Below, piece by piece: positions 1 through 6,818 of a DNA stretch of 64,000 nt. The DNA is from Novosphingobium sp. G106 (GTDB lineage Bacteria; Pseudomonadota; Alphaproteobacteria; Sphingomonadales; Sphingomonadaceae), in assembly GCF_019075875.1 (NCBI RefSeq), contig NZ_JAHOOZ010000001.1, forward strand, positions 806,001 through 870,000, given 5' to 3'. The notes beneath the pieces were generated by a model. That model was not told the origin of the DNA. It did not search any database and saw only the letters and a program-made list of their open reading frames with translations. Every line of letters starts with the position of its first letter. The first letter of the stretch is position 1. The position numbers and the translations under genes were made by a program.

Positions 1-561
1 GGCCCAGCCGATGCCGAGCCCGACATAACCACCGCGCCAGCCCCAGGTCTCGATCAGCAGCCGCGCGACCGTCGGACCCAGAGCCGTCGCGATCGCGCTG
101 CCGCAGAGCATCACCGCGAGCGCGAGGCCGCGCCCGCTGCTAAAGGCGGCGGAGATCGAGCTGCCCCATACCAGCGTGCGCGTGAGCAGCGAGGCGAGGG
201 TATAGGCGACCCAGATCAGCACCCACTGGTAGTACGGCCCGCTCATGAGGCCGAAGGCGGCGAAGCAGGTGCCACTGAGCAGCAGGCCGGGGAGTGCCAC
301 GCGCCGTGCGCCGAAGCGATCGACCAGGATGCCGGCGAAAGGCGCCAGCGGCATCGAGACCAGCGCGAAAATGGTCAGGCCGATCGATATCTCGGTCCGG
401 CTCCAGCCGAATTCGTCTCCGAGCGGCTGCATGAACAGTCCCAGCGTGGCCGTCGGCAGCGTGCCCACCGACATGCCGAACATGCCGGCAATGACCAGCA
501 ACCAGTAACGACGCCACTCCTGCGAGGCGGGTACACTGCCTGGATTTGCATTCGTCGGCAT
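1..561 (-). CDS. MFS transporter, N-terminal part (gene runs off the window start)
   Basis: Inner-membrane secondary transporter of the major facilitator superfamily; substrate unknown. The visible 187 residues begin MPTNANPGS and contain a short soluble leader, hydrophobic segments and the loop 2-3 motif A (GILVDRFGARR). The remaining helices lie before base 1. The start is the ATG at 561-559, preceded by GGAGAG on the minus strand. It has the same N-terminal plan (EWRRYWLLVIAGM against EWKAHWPLVIAGM) as the complete MFS protein just upstream in the same direction, so the two look like paralogues. Being in line with an LLM oxidoreductase and an F420 locus, it may import or export the substrate of that pathway; this is inference. 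Confidence 0.85.
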   Translation of the reverse strand, partial: MPTNANPGSVPASQEWRRYWLLVIAGMFGMSVGTLPTATLGLFMQPLGDEFGWSRTEISIGLTIFALVSMPLAPFAGILVDRFGARRVALPGLLLSGTCFAAFGLMSGPYYQWVLIWVAYTLASLLTRTLVWGSSISAAFSSGRGLALAVMLCGSAIATALGPTVARLLIETWGWRGGYVGLGIGWA

Positions 562-598
562 TGTCTCTCCTCGAATTTTCTTTTTATAGCCCGGCCGG

Positions 599-1873
599 TC
601 ACTCCGCCGGGGCGAGCTGGCTCCCTGCAATGGCCTCATCGGGCCTGGCGAAAGTGGGATAGGGGCCGAGCCCGACGAACATCAGCGAGCAGAGCAGCAT
701 GACCGGCATCGCCGTCCACAACAGCGCGGCGTAGGAACCGGTGGCATCGTGGATCGCGCCGGCGATCAGCGGGCCGAAAGACGAGCCGAGCATCATCGAA
801 CTGGCGATGACGCCGAAGATCACCCCGAAGTTGCGCAGTCCGGCATAGCGCGAGATCAGGTAGGTGCTCACCTGCAAGCCGGCGCCGGCGGAATAGCCGA
901 GGCACAGAGTGCCCGCGAGCAGGGCGATCGGCGTGTGGAACAGATCGATCAGCAGGAAATAGCCGATGGCACCGACCGCGAAGCTGCTGAAGGGGACCAC
1001 GCTACCCTGGACGCGGTCGAGCAGCCAGCCCGAAAGGAACTTGCCGGCAATCCCGCCGAATCCCGCAAAGGCCGCGATTTCCGCCGCCTCGGTCTTGCCC
1101 ACGCCAGTCTGCGCGATCAGTGGAACGAGGTGCACGGTGATGCCCGCGCCGACGAAGGACATCAGTAGATTGGCCACCGCGATGCGGATGACCCGCGAAT
1201 TGCGGCAGGCTTCGCCGATGGTCAGACCGGGCAGACGGGTCACCTCACCGGCAGCATTGGTCCTGCGCTGGCCCAAAGCATGGGCGTCATAGAACATCAG
1301 CGCCACCAGAACGGCTCCGAGGCCGGCCCAGCCAAAGCCGATCCAGACATAGGCGGCGCGCCAGCCCTGGGTCTGGATCAGCGCATTGGCCACCAGCGGC
1401 GCAAAGGCCTGGCCCAGCGCCGAGCCGGTGAGCACGGCGGCGAGCGCGAGGCCGCGGCTGGCAGTGAAGACGCTCGACGTGCCGGCGCTCCACACGGTCG
1501 ACTTGATCATGACCGAACAGAGCGAGAAGACGATCCACAGCACGACCCATTGCGTGATCGAACCGGTCGCCAGGCTGAGGCAGGCGAAAGTCGCGCCCGA
1601 CAGGATCAGCCCGAACAGCGCCATGCGCCGAGACCCGAACCGGTCGATCACCGCACCCATCACCGGTCCTGCGAACGTCGCGGAAAGCCCGAAGATGGTC
1701 AGGCCCAGCGAGATCTGGGCGCGGGTCCAGCCGAAGGCCTGTTCGAGCGGCTCCATGAAGGTGCCGAGCGAATAGGTGACCATCGAATAGAACGAAAAAC
1801 CGATCATCCCCGCGATGACCAGCGGCCAGTGCGCCTTCCATTCCTGGAGCGCGGTCCGTTCGGTTTGGCTCAT
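599..1873 (-). CDS. MFS transporter
   Basis: Complete 424-residue major facilitator protein, the usual length for a 12-helix carrier. Motif A (GAVIDRFGSRR) sits near residues 73-83, and repeated hydrophobic stretches fill the sequence. The N-terminus is short and cytosolic with no signal peptide. It lies 37 bases upstream of the truncated paralogous MFS gene and 25 bases downstream of the LLM oxidoreductase gene, all on the minus strand, so co-transcription is likely. Monocarboxylate-porter-like families share this layout, but I cannot name the substrate. Confidence 0.88.
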   Translation of the reverse strand: MSQTERTALQEWKAHWPLVIAGMIGFSFYSMVTYSLGTFMEPLEQAFGWTRAQISLGLTIFGLSATFAGPVMGAVIDRFGSRRMALFGLILSGATFACLSLATGSITQWVVLWIVFSLCSVMIKSTVWSAGTSSVFTASRGLALAAVLTGSALGQAFAPLVANALIQTQGWRAAYVWIGFGWAGLGAVLVALMFYDAHALGQRRTNAAGEVTRLPGLTIGEACRNSRVIRIAVANLLMSFVGAGITVHLVPLIAQTGVGKTEAAEIAAFAGFGGIAGKFLSGWLLDRVQGSVVPFSSFAVGAIGYFLLIDLFHTPIALLAGTLCLGYSAGAGLQVSTYLISRYAGLRNFGVIFGVIASSMMLGSSFGPLIAGAIHDATGSYAALLWTAMPVMLLCSLMFVGLGPYPTFARPDEAIAGSQLAPAE

Positions 1874-1898
1874 CGCGGGGTATCGTCTCCCTTCCGGC

Positions 1899-2819
1899 TT
1901 AGAAATCGATCTTGCTGATCACTTTCTCACCGAACTCCTGCGCCATGTCGCACCATTCGCTGCGCGTGGTGGCCGGGATGCTGGTGCCCGAGGCGGCGAC
2001 GCCGATCGACTTGAGATGCGCGTAGGAATCGATCGCTTCCTGGGCGCTCCAGCCCGGCGTCATCGCGAAAGTGCTCGAGGCGATCACCGACGGCGGCGTC
2101 TTGCGGCCGACCTTCTCGCAGTGCTCGGCCATGTATTCGATCGCGGCGATGATGTCCTCGTCGCCCGAGATATTGGCGGTGCGCGCGGTGTCGGTCACCA
2201 TCTTGGGGACGATGAACGGATGCCAGGCATCGCCGAGCTCGACCGTGCGGCGCAGCGCGCGCTTGGAATTGCCGCCGACCAGCAGCGGCGGGTGCGGCTT
2301 CTGCACGGGCGTAGGCAGCACGCGGTTGCCGACGGCGGTGTAGCCGGTGCCTTCGAACGAGAAGTCCTCCCCGGTCCAGGCCAGCTTCATCGCACGCATG
2401 TATTCGTCCATCAGGTCGTTGCGGCTATCGAAGTCGACGCCAAGCGCCTTGTATTCGGGCTTCAGGTAACCCGCGCCGAGGCCGAGCAGGACGCGGCCGT
2501 TCGAGAAGGCATCGAGCGACGACACGGCGCGCGCGGTGATGAACGGGTTGCGGTAGGGCAGCACGACGATGTTGGTCTGCAGCATGAGCTTGGTTGTGCA
2601 GGCCGCGACCATCGACAGCATGACGAAGGGATCCTGCGCATAGTGCCCGCCGTTATCGAGCCAGCGGTAGGACGGCACCGGGTGGTCGGTGACCGTGCCC
2701 GAATAGAAGCCCGCGGCTTCGGCTGCCTGCGAGCATTCCTTGACCGCGGCCATCGAGATGAACTCGTCGCCGTGCTGGATGTGGTCGAATGGAAGGGTGA
2801 CGCTGAGTGTGAAGGTCAT
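1899..2819 (-). CDS. LLM class (luciferase-like) oxidoreductase, probably F420-dependent
   Basis: A 306-residue TIM-barrel protein of the bacterial luciferase-like superfamily. Such enzymes use FMN or F420H2 to transfer hydride to or from alcohols, alkenes or nitro compounds. Family signatures visible are the TDHP loop near residue 44, the segment around RNPFITARAVSSLDAFSNGR and the GLGAGYLKPEYKALG motif, which resemble the Rv2161c-like group predicted to bind F420. The start has AGGA about 10 bases upstream. It is in one minus-strand run with cofC and the F420 reductase gene, which strongly favours F420 as the cofactor here. Substrate unknown; an FMN-dependent monooxygenase is the main alternative. 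Confidence 0.82.
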   Translation of the reverse strand: MTFTLSVTLPFDHIQHGDEFISMAAVKECSQAAEAAGFYSGTVTDHPVPSYRWLDNGGHYAQDPFVMLSMVAACTTKLMLQTNIVVLPYRNPFITARAVSSLDAFSNGRVLLGLGAGYLKPEYKALGVDFDSRNDLMDEYMRAMKLAWTGEDFSFEGTGYTAVGNRVLPTPVQKPHPPLLVGGNSKRALRRTVELGDAWHPFIVPKMVTDTARTANISGDEDIIAAIEYMAEHCEKVGRKTPPSVIASSTFAMTPGWSAQEAIDSYAHLKSIGVAASGTSIPATTRSEWCDMAQEFGEKVISKIDF

Positions 2820-2847
2820 TTAACAATATCCTGATAGCAATAAAAAA

Positions 2848-3705
2848 TCAGTCGGTGACTTCGGGCGGAAGGATCCAGTTGTCCTTGGAGTCGCGCACCC
2901 AGCCGCTCGAGGCCCAGGAGCCGCCGTCGACGGGCAGGATCGTTCCGGTGACATAGCTCGCCATCTTCGAGGCGAGGAACACCGCAGCCATGCCGCATTC
3001 CTCGTCGATGCCGGCGCGGCCCTGCGGCACGCGGGCGCGGACCGAGGCTTCGGCGCTGGGGCCGGGCTTGTACCATTTGCTCTCGTCGACCGGACCCGTG
3101 AAGTTGCCGCGGATGCCCGGCGTGACGGTGATGTCCGGGGCGATCGTGTTGACGCGGATGCCGTGTTCGGCAAGCTCAACCGCCAGGGTGCGGGTGAGGT
3201 TGTTGATGCCGGCCTTGCAGGCGGCATAAACGGCATAGCCCGGCGCCGCGCGCGAGCCTTCGATGCTCGACACGTTGATGATCGAGCCGCCGCGGCCGCC
3301 CTCGATCATGATCGGGATTGCGGCGGAAGTGGCGGCCAGGTTGCTGACCAGGTTGAGGTCGATGTGGCGCCGCCAGTTCTTTTCCAGCAGGTCCTTGAAC
3401 GCCCGCCGGGTGACGCCCCCGGCATTGTTGACCAGAATATCGAGCCGGCCGAAGCGCTCGCCCGTCGAGGTCACTGCTTCGGCGACCTTGTCGGCTTCCA
3501 TGACGTTGTAGGGGAAGGTCAGCACTTCGCGGCCGCGCTCGCGGACTCGCGCGGCTACTTCGTCGCAGCGCTCGGGAATGTTGTCGATCACCGCCACGTT
3601 GGCACCCATGTCGGCCATGCACAGCGCGATCGCGCGGCCGATGCCGCCGCCGCCGCCGGTGACGAGTGCCACCTGTCCGGTCAGATCTATCGCGCTTGCA
3701 TCCAT
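2848..3705 (-). CDS. SDR family NAD(P)-dependent oxidoreductase
   Basis: Classical short-chain dehydrogenase of 285 residues. The nucleotide-binding motif TGGGGGIG is at residues 17-24, NNAG at 93-96 and the catalytic Ser/Tyr/Lys at about S147, Y160 and K164 (YAACK). It ends with a typical SDR C-terminal region around TGTILPVDGG. An AGGAAG ribosome-binding site lies upstream. Position between the LLM enzyme and cofC in one transcription unit suggests it oxidises or reduces an alcohol/ketone in the same pathway; substrate unknown. Confidence 0.88.
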   Translation of the reverse strand: MDASAIDLTGQVALVTGGGGGIGRAIALCMADMGANVAVIDNIPERCDEVAARVRERGREVLTFPYNVMEADKVAEAVTSTGERFGRLDILVNNAGGVTRRAFKDLLEKNWRRHIDLNLVSNLAATSAAIPIMIEGGRGGSIINVSSIEGSRAAPGYAVYAACKAGINNLTRTLAVELAEHGIRVNTIAPDITVTPGIRGNFTGPVDESKWYKPGPSAEASVRARVPQGRAGIDEECGMAAVFLASKMASYVTGTILPVDGGSWASSGWVRDSKDNWILPPEVTD

Positions 3706-3730
3706 TTCCCAGCTTCCTCTTCCTGGCGGC

Positions 3731-4309
3731 CTACTCTTTCAGCAGCGCCGCCGCATCGATCAGATCGTCAGGCTCATCGACATCCCGCGCGAGGCCTTGA
3801 CTGTGAATTTCCTCGAGCCTCAGGCCGATCCGATCGGCTTCGGCCTTGTGCCGTGCAAAGCTGTCAGTCCCGAAGGCGAATGAAAAGCCCTTTGCTGCCG
3901 GCAGCGGCAAGGAAATCGCATTGGTCCCGGTGCCGTGGCGGTCCGGTGCAATCGCGATCGTTCCGGCGGGCGCTGCGGCCAGCAGTTCGATGTCCTGCGC
4001 GGTGACCAGTGGCAGGTCGGCGTGGATTACGATGAGGCGGCTCGCTTCCGCCTGGGCGAGGGCCGAGGCGGCCGCGGCATTGAGCCCGCCGCCCGGATCG
4101 CTCAGCACCGCGACATCGCCAGGCAGCGCCGTCCGCGACGTGCCCATCAGGCAGACCCGCGAGACGTTGCGCGCGCCGCATGCCGCGTCTACCACCCGTT
4201 CCAGCATCGCATCGACCAGTGCCGCGCGCGCCGGGGCGTCGAGCACCCCGGCGAGCCGGCTCTTGCTGTCCGGCGTGGCCCTCAGCGGTATGACGGCCCA
4301 GACGGTCAT
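3731..4309 (-). CDS. cofC: 2-phospho-L-lactate guanylyltransferase (CofC/FbiD)
   Basis: Nucleotidyltransferase that activates a three-carbon phosphoacid (2-phospholactate, phosphoenolpyruvate or 3-phosphoglycerate, depending on lineage) with GTP to give the donor used by CofD in F420 synthesis. The 192-residue protein has the expected length and CofC signatures: an N-terminal AVIPLR/K-type nucleotide loop (SKSRL), HADLPL, DRHGTGTNA, FGTDSFARH and LARDVDEPDDL near the C-terminus. Its ATG begins one base after the stop of the F420 reductase gene, so the two are probably translationally coupled. Which phosphoacid it prefers cannot be told by eye. Confidence 0.92.
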   Translation of the reverse strand: MTVWAVIPLRATPDSKSRLAGVLDAPARAALVDAMLERVVDAACGARNVSRVCLMGTSRTALPGDVAVLSDPGGGLNAAAASALAQAEASRLIVIHADLPLVTAQDIELLAAAPAGTIAIAPDRHGTGTNAISLPLPAAKGFSFAFGTDSFARHKAEADRIGLRLEEIHSQGLARDVDEPDDLIDAAALLKE

Positions 4310-4310
4310 C

Positions 4311-4964
4311 TTATGGGATCGCGGGGGCTGCGGTCAGTCCGGTGAAGCGGATGCCCGCGCCGTCGGCCTTGTAGGTCTTGTTCATGTAGATCAGCAGCGA
4401 GGTGATCGCTTCGGCCGCGGCCGAATTGACCAGCGCGCCGCCAGAAAGCCCGCGCAGGTCCATGTCGTTCACCAGACCGACGACGGTGTTGCGCGCTTCG
4501 ACGTCGTCGCTGAACACCAGAACGTCGCAATCAACTTTGGCATCCGTATCAAGGATATGCGCGGCGACATTGTGAAACGCCGTGACGAAGCGGATATCGG
4601 GTCCCAGGTGCTCGCGCGCTTCGGCGGCGGCGCTGCCTGCGGCGGGAAGCTGGACGCGCATGACCTTGGGCGGCACCAGCGGCACCGTCGTGTCGACGAC
4701 GATCGCCGAGCCGACCTTGTCCTTGATCTGCTTTAGCGTGGCTTCCTGGTTCTCGTAGGGGACGGTGACGATCACTACGTCCTTGCCGACCGCGGCGTCG
4801 TCATTCGACGCGCCCTTGGTGCCCAGGCCCATTTCGGCGGCGATGCCTTCAGCCTTCTCCGCCGCGCGGCTACCGATGGTGACATCGTGTCCGGCTTTGG
4901 CCAGACGGCGGGCAATGCCCTTGCCGAGGTGGCCCGTGCCGCCGATGACTGCGATGGATGCCAT
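4311..4964 (-). CDS. npdG: NADPH-dependent F420 reductase (Fno/NpdG-like)
   Basis: Interconverts NADPH and F420H2, supplying reduced F420 to F420-dependent enzymes in the cytosol. The 217-residue protein opens with a Rossmann motif GGTGHLG at residues 8-14 followed by TIGSR, the NADP-contacting segment of this family. VTVPYE and the C-terminal part (TGLTAAPAIP) fit Fno/NpdG in length and order. The start has CGGAGAG six bases upstream. It is the first gene of the minus-strand F420 run and diverges from cofE. A generic NADP-binding oxidoreductase would be the alternative without this context. Confidence 0.9.
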   Translation of the reverse strand: MASIAVIGGTGHLGKGIARRLAKAGHDVTIGSRAAEKAEGIAAEMGLGTKGASNDDAAVGKDVVIVTVPYENQEATLKQIKDKVGSAIVVDTTVPLVPPKVMRVQLPAAGSAAAEAREHLGPDIRFVTAFHNVAAHILDTDAKVDCDVLVFSDDVEARNTVVGLVNDMDLRGLSGGALVNSAAAEAITSLLIYMNKTYKADGAGIRFTGLTAAPAIP

Positions 4965-5079
4965 ATGAACTCTCCGGATTCTGTCGTTGCTTGCACGGGC
5001 TCATGCCGATAGCGGCTGGGTACGCCAAGCCATAAAAGCGAAATTGCGAAAGATTTTTCCTGTGAGCGAACAGAACGAG
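4965..5079. promoter_or_regulatory. Divergent promoter region between npdG and cofE
   Basis: This 115-base gap separates the two oppositely transcribed halves of the F420 locus and must hold both promoters. It is richer in A and T near its right end (CATAAAAGCGAAATTGCG). I could not identify convincing -35/-10 pairs or an operator. Confidence 0.45.
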
Positions 5080-5871
5080 ATGTCCCGCGCGCTAACCGTC
5101 ACGCCTTTGCATGGCATGCCTCTGTTCACTACCGGAAGTTCGGTCGCGCGCGAAATCGCAGCAGCGATGCAGCGTGCGGACGTCGCGCTGGGCGACGGCG
5201 ACGTCGTGGTCGTGGCGCAGAAAATCGTCTCGAAGGCCGAGGGAAGGACCGCAAGGCTGCGCGACGTTACGCCAGGCGACGAGGCGGTGCGGCTGGCCGG
5301 CGAGACGGCGCGCGAGCCGCAGGCGGTGCAACTGATCCTCGACCAGTCGAGCGAGATCCTGCGCGCGCACCCCGCTGCAATCATCGCGCGGCATCGGACC
5401 GGGCACGTCCTGGCCAATGCCGGGATAGATGCTTCCAACGTCGAGGGCGGCAATGTCGAGGGCGGCGAGGACGACAAGGTCCTGCTCTGGCCTATCGACC
5501 CGGACGCCAGCGCGCGAGCGATCCGTGCCGAACTGTTCGTGCTCACCGGCCGGCGCCCGGCCGTGGTCATAGCCGACTCGATGGGCCGCGCCTGGCGGAT
5601 CGGCACGGTGGGCACAGCGATCGGCTGCGCCGGGCTCTGCGTCGTCGATGACCGGCGCGGCGTGGACCAGGACCTCTATGGGCGGACATTGCAGGCGACG
5701 ATGATCGCGGTGGCCGATGCCGTCGCGGGCGCGGCGGTGCTGGTCATGGGTGAGGGCGCCGAGGGCGTCCCCGCGACCTTAGTGCGCGGCGTCAGCCGCT
5801 GGGTTTCGGACGACGACGGGCCGGGAATGGTCGCGGGCCTGCGCCCGGTAGAACAGGATATGTTTCGATGA
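5080..5871 (+). CDS. cofE: Coenzyme F420-0:L-glutamate ligase (CofE)
   Basis: GTP-dependent ligase that adds gamma-linked glutamates to F420-0. From the ATG at 5080 it is 263 residues, close to stand-alone CofE. An in-frame GTG at 5062 and an ATG at 4987 are possible longer starts, but family proteins begin near the LTVTPLHGMP segment. Signatures are GDVVVVAQKIVSKAEG (40-55), GHVLANAGIDASNVEGG (109-123) and IADSMGRAWRIGTVG (about 164-178). NVEGG occurs twice in a row (120-129). The nitroreductase-like C-terminal domain found in mycobacterial FbiB is absent. It overlaps cofD by four bases (ATGA), indicating coupling. Confidence 0.92.
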   Translation: MSRALTVTPLHGMPLFTTGSSVAREIAAAMQRADVALGDGDVVVVAQKIVSKAEGRTARLRDVTPGDEAVRLAGETAREPQAVQLILDQSSEILRAHPAAIIARHRTGHVLANAGIDASNVEGGNVEGGEDDKVLLWPIDPDASARAIRAELFVLTGRRPAVVIADSMGRAWRIGTVGTAIGCAGLCVVDDRRGVDQDLYGRTLQATMIAVADAVAGAAVLVMGEGAEGVPATLVRGVSRWVSDDDGPGMVAGLRPVEQDMFR

Positions 5872-6812
5872 GTGGTCATGTACTTGCGCTTTCCGGAGGC
5901 GTCGGTGGCGCGAAGCTTGCGGCGGGCCTCGCCGCGGTGCTGCCGCCCGAGCAATTGACGATCGCGGTCAATACCGGCGACGACTTCGAGCATCTCGGGC
6001 TCACCGTCTGTCCGGACATCGACTCGGTGACCTATGCACTCGCCGGGCTCAACGACACCGAGCGCGGCTGGGGTATCGTCGACGAGTCGTGGCGGACTAT
6101 GGAGCGGCTCGGCGCGCTCGGTGAGGCGACGTGGTTCAACCTCGGCGACCGCGACATGGCGATGCATATCGCCCGCTCGTGGCGGCTGCGCGCGGGCGAA
6201 AGCCTGTCCGAGATCACCGCGCGGCTGACTTCCGCGCTGGGCATTGCCCACAGGGTCGTGCCGATGAGCGACGCACCAGTGCGCACCCAGGTCGAGACCG
6301 GGGACGGCTGGCTCGACTTCCAGCACTATTTCGTCCGCGAGCAATGCCGCCCGGCTGCCAGGGCGATCCGCTTCGAGGGCACGCCGGGCGCGGCGATGTC
6401 TCCGGGGCTGGCCGAGGCGCTGGGGCGCGACGATCTCGCCGCGGTGATCCTCTGCCCGTCAAATCCTTTCCTCAGCGTCGATCCGATCCTTGCGGTCGAC
6501 GGGGTGCGCGACGCGCTGGCGGCACGCGACGTACTTTTCGTCGCGGTGTCTCCGCTGGTTGGCGGCCAGTCGCTCAAGGGACCGCTGGGCAAGCTGCTCG
6601 GGGAGCTCGGCCGCGAGAATAGCAACCGTGCCATTGCGGAGCACTATGCCGGCCTGCTCGACCATCTGATAATCGACGAGGCCGACGCCGCTGACGCTGA
6701 GGGCTTGCGCGCCATGGGAATTTGCGCAACGGTAACGGGAACAGTCATGTACGGAGCTGCTGAACGGGAGCGGCTCGCGCGCGTAGCACTGTCAGCTGCC
6801 CGACTTGGATAG
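5868..6812 (+). CDS. cofD: 2-phospho-L-lactate transferase (CofD/FbiA)
   Basis: Transfers the phosphoacid moiety from its GDP- or GPP-activated form to Fo, giving F420-0 or an analogue. The 314-residue protein shows the hallmark GGVGGAKLAAGL at residues 10-21, NTGDDFEHLGL at 35-45, WFNLGDRDMAMH at 89-100, CPSNPFLSVDPIL around 200 and VSPLVGGQSLKGP around 227. Length and order match CofD fully. It sits between cofE (4-base overlap) and fbiC (6-base gap) in one plus-strand operon. Confidence 0.95.
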   Translation: MSGHVLALSGGVGGAKLAAGLAAVLPPEQLTIAVNTGDDFEHLGLTVCPDIDSVTYALAGLNDTERGWGIVDESWRTMERLGALGEATWFNLGDRDMAMHIARSWRLRAGESLSEITARLTSALGIAHRVVPMSDAPVRTQVETGDGWLDFQHYFVREQCRPAARAIRFEGTPGAAMSPGLAEALGRDDLAAVILCPSNPFLSVDPILAVDGVRDALAARDVLFVAVSPLVGGQSLKGPLGKLLGELGRENSNRAIAEHYAGLLDHLIIDEADAADAEGLRAMGICATVTGTVMYGAAERERLARVALSAARLG

Positions 6813-6818
6813 GATGAC

